A stretch of DNA of 64,000 bases, from positions 113,023 to 177,022 of the forward strand of contig CAZARN010000005.1 of assembly GCA_964487565.1 (NCBI GenBank). Reading direction: 5' to 3'. Made by a program: the position numbers and the translations under genes. The first letter of the stretch is position 1; every line of letters starts with the position of its first letter. Below the pieces are notes generated by a model, which saw only the letters and a program-made list of their open reading frames with translations, searched no databases and was not told the DNA's origin. This DNA is from Phil1 sp964487565 (lineage in GTDB: Bacteria > Bacillota > Clostridia > Christensenellales > CAG-138). This document shows, one piece after another, positions 41,804 through 50,487 of the stretch.

Positions 41804-43441
41804 ATGGAGGACCTCGGCAAAAACTTCATCGAAGAGTTCATCGAAGAGGATATCGCGACCAAAGGCATCGCGCATATCCAGACGCGCTTTCCGCCGGAAC
41901 CGAACGGCTATCTGCACATCGGCCACGCGAAGGCGCTGTTCATCGATTTTTCAATGGCGGAAAAATTCGGCGGCGCGTGCAATCTGCGCTTTGACGATAC
42001 CAATCCCGCCAAGGAGGACGTGGAATACGTCGACGCGATAAAATACGACATCAACTGGCTGGGCTTCCACTGGGACAAGCTTTGCTACGGCAGCGATTAT
42101 TTTGACAAATGCTATGAGCTTGCCGTGGAGCTGATAAAAAAAGGCCTCGCTTATGTGGACGACCTTTCAAAGGACGATATGCGCGAATATCGCGGCACAT
42201 TGACGGAGCCCGGCAAAAACTCCCCCTTCAGGGAAAGGAGCGTGGAGGAGAACCTTGCGCTTTTTGAACGCATGAGGGCGGGCGAGTTCGAGGACGGCGC
42301 GCGGACGCTGCGCGCAAAAATAGATATGGCCTCGCCCAACATAAACATGCGCGATCCCGCGATCTATCGCATAAGGCACTTCACGCATCATCACACGGGC
42401 GACAAATGGTGCATCTATCCCATGTATGATTTCGCGCACCCGATCCAGGATGCGATCGAGGGCGTCACGCACTCGCTCTGCTCGCTTGAGTATGAGGCGC
42501 ACAGGCCCCTTTATGACTGGGTCACGCTCAACTGCGGCTTCGATCCGCGCCCGCGCCAGATCGAGTTCGCGCGCCTCAACCTGACAAACACCATAATGAG
42601 CAAAAGATACCTCCGCCGCCTTGTGGAGGAAGGCTATGTTTCCGGGTGGGACGATCCGCGCATGCCCACGCTGTGCGGACTGCGCAGACGCGGCTACACG
42701 CCCGAGGCCATCAAGGATTTCCTCAACCGCGCGGGCGTTGCGAAGGCGGATTCCGTGATAGACACGGCGATGCTCGAGCATTGCCTGAGGGAGGATCTCA
42801 ACGCGCGCGCCTATCGCATGACGGCGGTGCTCGATCCCATAAAGCTTGTGGTCGAAAACGTTGAACCGGGCGAATATCACGAGGTAACGCTTGAAAACCT
42901 TCCGGATCATCCGGAGGAGGGGTCGCGCAAGCTGCGCTTCGGCAGAAACATTCTCATCGAACGCGAGGATTTCGCGGTCGACCCGCCGAAAAAATACTTC
43001 CGTCTCAAGCCGGATGGCGAGGTGCGCCTCAAGGGCGCGTACATCGTCAAATGCACGCATTGGGACACGGATGAAAACGGCAACGTCACGACGGTTTACT
43101 GCACATACGATCCCGAAACAAAATCGGGCGAGTGCGAACGCAAGGTGAAGGGTACGCTGCATTGGCTCAACGCCGAGGATGCGGTCGGCGCGGAATTCCG
43201 CCTGTATGACGCGCTCCTTGAGGACGCCGGCGAGGATGACGAGCGCGATTTTGTGGAACGGCTCAATCCTTCCTCAAAAAAGGTGAGCTTTGGCTTTGTG
43301 GAGCCTGCGCTTGCCTCGGCAAAGCCCGGCGAAAGGTTCCAGTTCATACGCACGGGTTATTTTGCCGCCGATCCGGACGGCACGCCCGAAAAGCCGGTGT
43401 TCAACCGCGCGGTGGGCCTGAAGGACAGCTTCAGGATATAA
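41804..43441 (+). CDS. glnS: Glutaminyl-tRNA synthetase
   Basis: A 545-residue class I synthetase charging tRNA-Gln directly. The HIGH motif is HIGH in PPEPNGYLHIGHAKALF, the KMSKS counterpart is IMSKRYL, and the C-terminal beta-barrel anticodon domain follows from about residue 340. ARTLRAKIDMASPNINMRDP and GWDDPRMPTLCGLRRRG are diagnostic of GlnRS rather than GluRS. Many Firmicutes lack GlnRS and use GatCAB, so its presence is lineage information. AAGGA precedes ATG. gltX follows 34 bases later. Confidence 0.96.
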   Translation: MEDLGKNFIEEFIEEDIATKGIAHIQTRFPPEPNGYLHIGHAKALFIDFSMAEKFGGACNLRFDDTNPAKEDVEYVDAIKYDINWLGFHWDKLCYGSDYFDKCYELAVELIKKGLAYVDDLSKDDMREYRGTLTEPGKNSPFRERSVEENLALFERMRAGEFEDGARTLRAKIDMASPNINMRDPAIYRIRHFTHHHTGDKWCIYPMYDFAHPIQDAIEGVTHSLCSLEYEAHRPLYDWVTLNCGFDPRPRQIEFARLNLTNTIMSKRYLRRLVEEGYVSGWDDPRMPTLCGLRRRGYTPEAIKDFLNRAGVAKADSVIDTAMLEHCLREDLNARAYRMTAVLDPIKLVVENVEPGEYHEVTLENLPDHPEEGSRKLRFGRNILIEREDFAVDPPKKYFRLKPDGEVRLKGAYIVKCTHWDTDENGNVTTVYCTYDPETKSGECERKVKGTLHWLNAEDAVGAEFRLYDALLEDAGEDDERDFVERLNPSSKKVSFGFVEPALASAKPGERFQFIRTGYFAADPDGTPEKPVFNRAVGLKDSFRI

Positions 43442-43475
43442 AAAACATAAATCTGCAACGAGGGATTATTTTATT

Positions 43476-44918
43476 ATGGTCAGAACAAGATTTGCCCCGA
43501 GCCCCACGGGCTATATGCACCTCGGCGGTATGCGCACCGCCCTTTACGCATGGCTTTACGCCAGGAAATACGGCGGAAAGTTCATCCTGCGCATAGAGGA
43601 CACGGATCAGGCGCGCTTCGTCGAAGGCGCGACGGAGGTGATCTACCGCACGCTTGAGGGCATAGGACTCGACTGGGACGAGGGCCCGGACAAGGGCGGC
43701 GATTACGGCCCGTATATCCAAAGCGAAAGAAAGGACATGTATCTGCCCTATGCCGAACAGCTCGTGCGCGAGGGCAAGGCGTATTACTGCTTCTGCACGA
43801 ACGAGGAGCTTGACGCGCGCCGCGAGGCGGCCGCCGCGAAGGGCGAAACATTCAAATACGACAAGCACTGCCTGAACCTCAGCCGGGAGGAAGTGGCGCG
43901 AAGGATCGCCGCGGGCGAGCCGCACGTCATCCGCCAGAACGTGCCCGAGCACGGAGAGGCCTCGTTTGACGACGTGATTTACGGCCATATCGCCGTGGAC
44001 TGCGCGGAGCTTGACGACATGATACTCATCAAGGCGGACGGCATGCCCACATACAACTTCGCCAACGTCATCGACGACCACACGATGGGCATAACGCACG
44101 TCATGCGCGGCAACGAATACCTTGCCTCCACGCCCAAATACAACCTTCTTTATGACGCCTTCGGCTGGGAGAAGCCGGTGTATATCCACCTCACCAACAT
44201 AATGCGCGACGCGCAGCACAAGCTTTCCAAGCGCACGGGCGACGCATACTATGAGGATTATATCGCGAAGGGCTTCTTGAAGGACGCGATACTCAACTAT
44301 GTCGCGCTGCTTGGCTGGAACCCGGGCGACGAGAGGGAGTTTTTCACGCTTGAGGAGCTTGTGGAGGCGTTTTCCGTGGAGGGACTTGCAAAGTCACCCG
44401 CGATTTTTGACGTTGCGAAGCTCACATGGATGAACGCCGAATATATCCGCCGCCTCACGCCGGAGGAGTATACGCGGGAAGCCATGCCTTGGTATGAGAA
44501 GGCCGGCGTCCGGGATATGGATCACGACGTGCTCTGCCGAATCCTGCAGCCGCGCACGGAGATATTCAGCCAGCTTCCTGACATGGTGGATTTTCTCACC
44601 CGTATGGATGAGGACTATCCCGCGGACTTTTTCACAAACAAAAAATCAAAGACAGATCCCGCCGTGTCCGCCGCGGTGCTCGACATGGTGATACCCGCGC
44701 TGGACGCGCTGCCGGAATGGACGGAGGAAACGCTGCATCAAACGCTCATCGGCATGGCGGAAGCAAACGGAATGAAAAACGGTACGCTGCTGTGGCCTGT
44801 GCGTATCGCGCTCGCGGGGAAGCTTGTCACCCCCGGCGGGGCGATCGAGATCGCGCGTCTTCTCGGCCGGGAGGAGTCCATGAGGAGGCTTCGCGCCGGC
44901 AGGGCCAAGCTTGCCTGA
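43476..44918 (+). CDS. gltX: Glutamyl-tRNA synthetase
   Basis: A 480-residue class I synthetase. The HIGH-equivalent is HLGG in FAPSPTGYMHLGGMRTALYAW and the KMSKS counterpart is HKLSKRTGDA. The C-terminal helical anticodon-binding domain is of bacterial GluRS type. CFCTNEELDARREAAAA marks the zinc-region remnant. Being beside glnS suggests that the Gln and Glu charging enzymes are coordinately expressed, and that this GluRS can be of the discriminating kind. GAGG precedes ATG. Confidence 0.95.
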   Translation: MVRTRFAPSPTGYMHLGGMRTALYAWLYARKYGGKFILRIEDTDQARFVEGATEVIYRTLEGIGLDWDEGPDKGGDYGPYIQSERKDMYLPYAEQLVREGKAYYCFCTNEELDARREAAAAKGETFKYDKHCLNLSREEVARRIAAGEPHVIRQNVPEHGEASFDDVIYGHIAVDCAELDDMILIKADGMPTYNFANVIDDHTMGITHVMRGNEYLASTPKYNLLYDAFGWEKPVYIHLTNIMRDAQHKLSKRTGDAYYEDYIAKGFLKDAILNYVALLGWNPGDEREFFTLEELVEAFSVEGLAKSPAIFDVAKLTWMNAEYIRRLTPEEYTREAMPWYEKAGVRDMDHDVLCRILQPRTEIFSQLPDMVDFLTRMDEDYPADFFTNKKSKTDPAVSAAVLDMVIPALDALPEWTEETLHQTLIGMAEANGMKNGTLLWPVRIALAGKLVTPGGAIEIARLLGREESMRRLRAGRAKLA

Positions 44919-44952
44919 AGCATAAAAATAATCTGAGAACGGGGGGCGTCAA

Positions 44953-45714
44953 ATGACCGACAGAGAACTTTTGGATATGTGGCGCTTCGAGGAGGAGTTT
45001 CCGTTCGGCGGCTGGGATTTTTCGCATCTTGACGGCCGCTAGGAGCTTGAGGCGCTTCCCTGGGATTATGATGAGATAGTGCGCAGCGTGCTGCGCCCGA
45101 CCGACCGTCTGCTCGATATCGAAACGGGCGACGGCGCATATCTGCTTTCGCTCAGACATCCGTATGAACAGACTGCCGCGACGGAGCGGTTCAAATCGGA
45201 TTATGAGATGTGCGAGAACGAGCTTGCGCCGCTGGGCATCACGATACGTCGGGCGGATGCGTCATGCGAACCGCTGCCTTTCACGGACGCAAGCTTTGAC
45301 ATGGTGATAAACCGCCACGGCGCTTACATGGCCGAGGAGATAAACAGGGTGCTCAAACCCGGCGGCGTGTATGTGACGGAGCAGGTGGGCTGCCGCAACA
45401 ACATGCAGCTTTCCCGCCGCATTTTGACGAATTACATGCCGGAGTGCCCGGCGCACGATCTTGCGCACGAGTGCGCGCGCTTTGAGGACGAGGGCTTCGA
45501 GCTTACGATAAGGCGCGAGTATTTTCCCAAGCTGCGCTTTTATGACGTCGGCGCGATCGCGTATTACGCGAGCATAATGGGCATTGAGTTTCCGGGGTTT
45601 TCCGTGGACAGGTGCGCGCGGGAGCTTTTGTGCCTTGAACGTGAAATGGAAGAGTGCGGCGTTGTGGAAAGTTTGCAGCACCTTTTCATGATCGTCGCAA
45701 AAAAACCGCTGTAA
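44953..45714 (+). pseudogene. SAM-dependent methyltransferase with in-frame TAG at codon 30
   Basis: The reading frame from ATG 44953 (GGGGGG upstream) encodes MTDRELLDMWRFEEEFPFGG, then WDFSHLDGR, meets TAG at 45040-45042, and continues unbroken as ELEALPWDYDEIV to TAA 45714. The whole would be 253 residues, the normal size for this methyltransferase group, with SAM motif I as LLDIETGDGAYLL and a post-I region ending LPFTDASFDMVINRHG. Sequence on both sides of the TAG is family-like, so this is one gene with a single nonsense codon, not two. In relatives I recall a Trp, Tyr or similar residue there; TGG or TAT/TAC to TAG needs one change. GTG 45079 could restart a truncated product lacking the N-terminus. 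The substrate is unknown. Confidence 0.75.
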
Positions 45715-45738
45715 TGCGTAAAAAAAGCATAATCGCCC

Positions 45739-45768
45739 TTGCATCGCATCCGGGCGTCATGCTATAAT
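45739..45768 (+). promoter_or_regulatory. Promoter of rpsF-ssb-rpsR
   Basis: TTGCAT (45739-45744), 18 bases, then a perfect TATAAT (45763-45768). Confidence 0.7.
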
Positions 45769-45789
45769 AATTCGCTAACGTGCTTCTTG

Positions 45790-45810
45790 CGCCGCACATG
45801 ATGCGGCGCC
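45790..45810 (+). ncRNA. Hairpin in the rpsF leader, candidate S6:S18 autoregulatory site
   Basis: GCGCCGCA-CATGA-TGCGGCGC forms a perfect 8-bp stem between the promoter and the rpsF ribosome binding site. Leaders of rpsF operons in many bacteria bind the S6:S18 complex to control translation. The position fits, but I could not confirm the conserved unpaired CCG of that motif, so the assignment is tentative. Confidence 0.4.
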
Positions 45811-45835
45811 ATAAGACCATAAGGAGGTGAAAAGC

Positions 45836-46123
45836 GTGAACAAATACGAAGCAATGTATGTGATCGCGCCGGAACTTGAGGAGGAGGCTGTCAAGGCCCT
45901 CATCGAGAAGTTTTCCGGCATCATAACCGCCAATAACGGCGTTATCGGCGCGGTTGACGAGTGGGGCAAGCGTCGTCTTGCATATCCCATCAACTATAAG
46001 ACCGAAGGTTACTATGTGCTGACCACGTTCGAGGCTGCGCCCGAGCTCCCCCGTGAGCTGGAGCGTAACTTCAACAACGATGAGAACGTCATCCGTTATC
46101 TCGTCGTTCGACAGGACGCATAA
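45836..46123 (+). CDS. rpsF: 30S ribosomal protein S6
   Basis: A 95-residue protein of the small-subunit platform that pairs with S18. NKYEAMYVIAPELEEEAVKAL, WGKRRLAYPINYKTEGYYVL and NDENVIRYLVVRQ are typical S6. The start is GTG 45836, eight bases after AAGGAGG; the GTG at 45827 is part of the ribosome binding site itself. First gene of rpsF-ssb-rpsR. Confidence 0.97.
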   Translation: MNKYEAMYVIAPELEEEAVKALIEKFSGIITANNGVIGAVDEWGKRRLAYPINYKTEGYYVLTTFEAAPELPRELERNFNNDENVIRYLVVRQDA

Positions 46124-46159
46124 GCGCTTGGCTGTTAATTAAGAAAGGCTGGTATCGCA

Positions 46160-46591
46160 ATGAACAAGGTGTTCCTGACCGGCAATCTTACAAAAGATCC
46201 GGAGGTTCGCACAACCCCCGCCGGCGCGAGCGTATGCACGTTCGGCCTTGCGGTCAACCGCCGTTTCAAAAACAAGGACGGCAGCGAGGTTACGGATTTC
46301 TTCAACATCGTGGCATGGCGCCAGCTCGCGGATCTCTGCGGGCGGTATCTCGCCAAGGGCCGCAAGATAGCGGTCGTGGGCGAGCTGCAAACGCGCAACT
46401 ACGAGGCCAAAGACGGCACTAAGCGTTACGTTACCGAGATTGTCGCGGACGATATAGAGTTTCTCTCTCCCCGCGACAGGGATGCCTCGCAGCCCGGCGG
46501 CGATTTCAACCGCCAGGAAGCCGCGCCGCGCGCGCAGCAGCAGGCGCCCGATGGATTTATCGACATCGACGACGATCAGCTCCCGTTCTGA
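46160..46591 (+). CDS. ssb: Single-stranded DNA-binding protein
   Basis: A 143-residue SSB with the OB-fold N-terminus (MNKVFLTGNLTKDPEVRTTPAGASVCTFGLAVNR), a Gln/Arg/Ala-rich linker and the conserved acidic tip DIDDDQLPF that recruits repair and replication proteins. GAAAGG precedes ATG. It lies between rpsF and rpsR, as usual in Firmicutes. Confidence 0.97.
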   Translation: MNKVFLTGNLTKDPEVRTTPAGASVCTFGLAVNRRFKNKDGSEVTDFFNIVAWRQLADLCGRYLAKGRKIAVVGELQTRNYEAKDGTKRYVTEIVADDIEFLSPRDRDASQPGGDFNRQEAAPRAQQQAPDGFIDIDDDQLPF

Positions 46592-46634
46592 GGGGCGCGC
46601 CGCACGATGTACTTGACGAAAGGAGATTCTCATC

Positions 46635-46877
46635 ATGGAAGAGCGTAAGATGAAGCCCCGTCCGCGCAAGAGCAGGCGTAAGGTCTGCCAGTTCTGCGCA
46701 GATAAGATCGAGCATATCGATTATAAGGACGTAGCGAGGCTGCGTAAGTTCACCACCGAGCGCGGCAAGATCATGCCCCGCAGGATGAGCGGCGTTTGCG
46801 CCAAGCACCAGCGCGAGCTGGCAGTGGCGATCAAGCGCGCCCGTCAGGTGGCTCTCATGCCCTATGTGGCAGACTAA
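46635..46877 (+). CDS. rpsR: 30S ribosomal protein S18
   Basis: An 80-residue protein. VCQFCADKIEHIDYKDVARLRKF and SGVCAKHQRELAVAIKRAR give the zinc-binding form of S18 (CxxC plus a later Cys/His), which implies no special zinc-starvation adaptation. AGGAG lies upstream of ATG 46635; ATG 46650 is a possible alternative. A terminator follows. Confidence 0.97.
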   Translation: MEERKMKPRPRKSRRKVCQFCADKIEHIDYKDVARLRKFTTERGKIMPRRMSGVCAKHQRELAVAIKRARQVALMPYVAD

Positions 46878-46911
46878 ATAAACAAACCTTATTTTGAAGA
46901 ACGTTAGTGTG

Positions 46912-46945
46912 GGGCCGGCAGCAATGCCGGCCCTCGATATTTTTG
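46912..46945 (+). terminator. Terminator after rpsR
   Basis: GGGCCGGC (46912-46919), a short loop, GCCGGCCC (46926-46933), then TCGATATTTTT. Confidence 0.8.
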
Positions 46946-46974
46946 GACTTTATGCCCTGGTGATCGCTGACGGT

Positions 46975-47472
46975 TTATTTTTTGCCGAAGAACTTTGCAA
47001 GAGGCTCCACGACCGCGCCGAAATCATCGATGGATTTGTTGAGGCTTTCGATGTCAAGCGCGCTGAGCGTGGATATCGCCGCGTCAACGCCCTGAAGCGC
47101 GCCTTCAAGATCGTCCATCGCCGTGGCGAGGCTCTCGTTGCCGTTGACGGCAAGCGTCTCAACGCTTTGGGCAAGACCGACGAAGTCTATCTCATCGAGC
47201 GTCGAGGTTATTGAATTGAGCTGAACAAGGCAGGTGTCCACTTCGTCCATCGCCGAATTTACCCGCGGCACGATGATGAGCGTCATTACAGCCACCGCAA
47301 GGGCCAGTACGACTACGCCCGCCGTGCGTATACGGGCGGAGAGCGTCTGGGCTTTTTCATACTTTGTGCGCGCGGCCGAATCCTCACTGAGCCTTCTGAG
47401 CAATTCGATCGTCTCCTCCGAATGGGAGTTTGCAATTTCGGGCGCGATGCCTTTTTCTGTGTTGTTATCCAT
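46975..47472 (-). CDS. Small membrane protein with extracytoplasmic helical domain
   Basis: A 165-residue protein of unknown function. A cytoplasmic N-terminal region (about 1-45) precedes one transmembrane helix (AGVVVLALAVAVMTLIIVP). A Ser/Thr/Leu/Asp-rich stretch of predicted helices with heptad-like spacing follows (MDEVDTCLVQLNSITSTLDEIDF), recalling DUF948 or chemoreceptor-like coiled coils. ATG 47472 has GGAGGG seven bases upstream. It stands alone, convergent with rpsR and divergent from the ornithine operon. I do not recognise the family with certainty. Confidence 0.7.
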   Translation of the reverse strand: MDNNTEKGIAPEIANSHSEETIELLRRLSEDSAARTKYEKAQTLSARIRTAGVVVLALAVAVMTLIIVPRVNSAMDEVDTCLVQLNSITSTLDEIDFVGLAQSVETLAVNGNESLATAMDDLEGALQGVDAAISTLSALDIESLNKSIDDFGAVVEPLAKFFGKK

Positions 47473-47594
47473 GATATGCCCTCCGTAAGAATGGGTTTTT
47501 ACATATCCTACCACTTTGCGGCCGGATGAGGAAGCATATGTCGAAAATTACAGTCAAAGAGGCTTCGCCTATTGCATAAAACCATTGATTATGC

Positions 47595-47623
47595 TTCACT
47601 TTATACATACCGTGTGATATAAT
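47595..47623 (+). promoter_or_regulatory. Candidate promoter of the ornithine degradation operon
   Basis: TTCACT (47595-47600), 17 bases, then a perfect TATAAT (47618-47623), about 45 bases before the ord ribosome binding site. No cobalamin riboswitch is visible in this short leader. Confidence 0.55.
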
Positions 47624-47673
47624 TCAAACAGAAACGCACCACTTCATTTTTATAGCCGAACGGAGGAAAAATC

Positions 47674-48720
47674 ATGGAAAATATCAGAGTTGCCATTTGG
47701 GGTTTCGGAGCGATGGGCAGCGGCATCGCGAAGGTGCTGATGCGCAAAAAGGGCGTCGTGATAACGGGCGTGTGCGACATTCATCCGCAGCGCGTCGGTA
47801 AAAGCATCTATGAGATCGCCGGCGTCGAGCGCGGCTCAAGACCGGACGTCAAGGTTTCCCCCGATATAGAGAAGGTCGCCGCGCGCGGCAACGCGGACAT
47901 CTGCGTCATCGCGACCGATTCCTTCACCAAAAAGGCGTTCCCCAAAATCAAACTCGTTGTTGAAAACGGCATAAACGTAATTTCCACCGCAGAAGAGATG
48001 AGCTATCCCCGCGCGCAGAACCCCGCACTTGCGGACGAAATGGATAAGCTCGCAAAGGCCAACGGCGTGTCCATCCTCGGCACCGGCATCAATCCGGGCC
48101 TCATGATGGATCTGCTTGCCATCTGCCTCACCGGCTGCATGACGGATGTCGAATCCGTGCAGTGCAAGCGCGTCAACTCCCTTTCGCCCTTTGGCCCCGC
48201 CGTCATGGAGGAGCAGGGCGTCGGCCTTACCGTGGATGCGTTTGAAAAGGGCGTCGCGGACGGTTCCCTCGCGGGCCACGTCGGCTTTGCGGAGAGCGTC
48301 GGTATGATCGCGGAAGCGCTCGGCTGGAACGTTGAAAAGTTCGAGCAGCAGATGAAGCCCATCGTGACAAGCGTTGACCGCAAGAGCCCTTACGGCTTTG
48401 CGAAGGCGGGCGACGTGGCGGGCGTCAATATGACGGGCCAGGGCTATGTGGACGGCGCGGTCAGGATCGACATGATCCATCCGCAGCAGATCGAACCCGA
48501 GCTTGAAGGCACGCATACCGGCGACTATATCAACCTCAAGGGCACGCCCGAGGTGAACATGCAGATCCGTCCGGAAGTCAACGGCGGCATCGGCACCATC
48601 GCAATGATCGTCAACATGATACCTCATGTCATCAACGCGAAGCCCGGCCTCAAGACCATGCTTGATCTGCCCGTGCCCCGTGCGATCATGGGCGACATGC
48701 GCGACATGATAGAGAAATAA
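47674..48720 (+). CDS. ord: 2,4-diaminopentanoate dehydrogenase
   Basis: A 348-residue NAD(P)-dependent enzyme that oxidatively deaminates (2R,4S)-2,4-diaminopentanoate to 2-amino-4-oxopentanoate, the third step of clostridial ornithine fermentation. The dinucleotide-binding loop is VAIWGFGAMGSGIAKVLM at residues 6-23, with NGINVISTAEEMSYP and GTGINPGLMMDLL downstream; the fold is like dihydrodipicolinate reductase. Length and order relative to ortA, ortB, oraS and oraE match the Clostridium sticklandii cluster. GGAGG precedes ATG. Confidence 0.95.
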   Translation: MENIRVAIWGFGAMGSGIAKVLMRKKGVVITGVCDIHPQRVGKSIYEIAGVERGSRPDVKVSPDIEKVAARGNADICVIATDSFTKKAFPKIKLVVENGINVISTAEEMSYPRAQNPALADEMDKLAKANGVSILGTGINPGLMMDLLAICLTGCMTDVESVQCKRVNSLSPFGPAVMEEQGVGLTVDAFEKGVADGSLAGHVGFAESVGMIAEALGWNVEKFEQQMKPIVTSVDRKSPYGFAKAGDVAGVNMTGQGYVDGAVRIDMIHPQQIEPELEGTHTGDYINLKGTPEVNMQIRPEVNGGIGTIAMIVNMIPHVINAKPGLKTMLDLPVPRAIMGDMRDMIEK

Positions 48721-48748
48721 ACCAACTTAAAATACTTTGGAGGCAATT

Positions 48749-49048
48749 ATGGCAAAGAAAGGCGACTGGGTGCTTACGCACAAGATCGTTCTTACCCCGG
48801 AGCAGCGCGCTCCGCAGGTGCCGGAGGATACCCATAAGGTACCCCTCGAAATGTGGGTCAAGGGTTATCTCACCGCCGACGCCGAGATAGGCGACGAAGT
48901 AGAGGTCATCACGCGCACGAAGCGCACCGTCAAAGGCACGCTCGTCGAGGTGAACCCGCGTTACACGCATGATTACGGTGAATTCGTGCCGGAGCTTCTC
49001 CAGGTGGGCGATACCGTGCGCGATATCCTTTTCGGAGGTGACAGATAA
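48749..49048 (+). CDS. ortA: 2-amino-4-ketopentanoate thiolase, alpha subunit
   Basis: A 99-residue small subunit of the thiolase that splits 2-amino-4-oxopentanoate with CoA into acetyl-CoA and D-alanine. The sequence KKGDWVLTHKIVLTPEQRAPQVPEDT and VEVITRTKRTVKGTLVEVNPRYTHDYG is typical of OrtA. ATG 48749 has GGAGG five bases upstream; TTG 48737 would start within the ribosome binding site. The stop TAA overlaps the ortB ATG by one base, indicating coupled translation of the two subunits. Confidence 0.95.
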   Translation: MAKKGDWVLTHKIVLTPEQRAPQVPEDTHKVPLEMWVKGYLTADAEIGDEVEVITRTKRTVKGTLVEVNPRYTHDYGEFVPELLQVGDTVRDILFGGDR

Positions 49049-50454
49049 TGGCACGCGACGTCAGCTATGAAGCGGTGATGGGCCGCAAGGCGGAGATAAT
49101 AAAGTCCGCCGTCGGCATGGATTACTCAAAGTTTGAATCAGGCTCGATCGCCTTCGATTACGAGGGCATGATGAAGGCGACAGGCCTTTCGATCGAGGAT
49201 GTGAGACGCATACAGAAGGATGAGTTCTCGGTTGGCAACACCCCCCTCATAGAGCTCAAGAACCTTACGGCGCTCGCGCGCAAGATGGCCCCGGCGGGCA
49301 AGGGCGCGCGCATATTCATCAAGGATGAAGCCTCGAACCCCTCCGGCTCCTTCAAGGCGCGCAGGGCCGCCATAAGCATCCACATCGCGAAGGAAATGGG
49401 CTACAAGGGCGCGATCTCCGCCACCTCAGGCAACTATGGCGCGGCAGTGGCTTCGATGTGCGCGATGGCAGGGCTTCGCTGCATCATAGTGCAGGAATGC
49501 TACGACTCGCATAAGGTCGGCCAGCCGGAAATCGTCGAAAAGGCGCGCAAGTGCGAGGCCTTCGGCGCCGAGGTCGTTCAGCTCACAGTCGGGCCGGAGC
49601 TTTTCTATGAAACGCTGCGCATGCTCGAGGACACCGGTTACTTCAACGCTTCGCTTTACACCAATTACGGCATCTGCGGCGTTGAATCGCTGGGTTATGA
49701 GATCGCGGAGCAGTTCAGGACCCATTACGGCTTTGATCCGGACGCTGTCGTTTGCACCAACGCGGGCGGCGGCAACCTGACCGGCACGGCGCGCGGCTTG
49801 AGGAAAAACAACTGCGACGCAAAGGTCATCGCGGCAAGCGTCAACCTTCGCGGGCTGCATATGGCGAGCGATACACAGTTCAACAAGAAATCCTTCACAA
49901 CCGGCCATACCGGCTTCGGTATGCCCTTCTCCACCTGGCCGGACAGGAGCGACGTTCCCCGTTCCGCGGCGCGTCCGCTTCGTTATATGGACCGTTACGT
50001 CACGGTTTCGCAGGGTGAAGTTTTCTACACCACGGAAATGCTTGCTTCCCTTGAAGGACTCGAGCGCGGCCCCGCGGGCAACACGAGCCTTGCGGCGGCG
50101 TTCTCCATCGCACAGGAAATGGATCGCGATCAGTGCATCGTCGTGCAGGAGACCGAGTATACGGGCGCAGGCAAACACATCAATCCCCAGCTTGCCTTCG
50201 CGCGCAAGAACGGCATAGACATCCACTTCGGCGATCCGCGCGAGGAAGTGCCCGGCAAGAGCATCGTGCTGCCGGAGCATCCTTCGCTCATCAAGGCCGT
50301 GGACGTGGATGTGAACCACATGCGTCATTCCCTCATCAGGAACGCGGTGGCGACGGTGGATCATGCCCCGACGGACGCGGATATAGATTTTCTCGCGCAG
50401 GAGACCAAGACGGACCGCGCCTTTGTGCTTGAGGCTATAAAGAGCGCAAAATAA
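49048..50454 (+). CDS. ortB: 2-amino-4-ketopentanoate thiolase, beta subunit
   Basis: A 468-residue PLP enzyme of fold type II, the catalytic partner of OrtA. The cofactor lysine lies in EASNPSGSFKARRAAISIH, the phosphate loop near SATSGNYGAAVASMCAMAG, and CTNAGGGNLTGTARGLR further on. Together they cleave 2-amino-4-oxopentanoate with CoA. It overlaps ortA by one base and is followed after 33 bases by oraS. Confidence 0.95.
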   Translation: MARDVSYEAVMGRKAEIIKSAVGMDYSKFESGSIAFDYEGMMKATGLSIEDVRRIQKDEFSVGNTPLIELKNLTALARKMAPAGKGARIFIKDEASNPSGSFKARRAAISIHIAKEMGYKGAISATSGNYGAAVASMCAMAGLRCIIVQECYDSHKVGQPEIVEKARKCEAFGAEVVQLTVGPELFYETLRMLEDTGYFNASLYTNYGICGVESLGYEIAEQFRTHYGFDPDAVVCTNAGGGNLTGTARGLRKNNCDAKVIAASVNLRGLHMASDTQFNKKSFTTGHTGFGMPFSTWPDRSDVPRSAARPLRYMDRYVTVSQGEVFYTTEMLASLEGLERGPAGNTSLAAAFSIAQEMDRDQCIVVQETEYTGAGKHINPQLAFARKNGIDIHFGDPREEVPGKSIVLPEHPSLIKAVDVDVNHMRHSLIRNAVATVDHAPTDADIDFLAQETKTDRAFVLEAIKSAK

Positions 50455-50487
50455 GCAAACCTATCAATAATTACGGGAGGCAGACCA

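Noticed and set aside
47473..47673. Cobalamin riboswitch upstream of ord
   Set aside because: The gap is only about 200 bases, most of it upstream of the promoter, and no B12-box-like sequence is visible.
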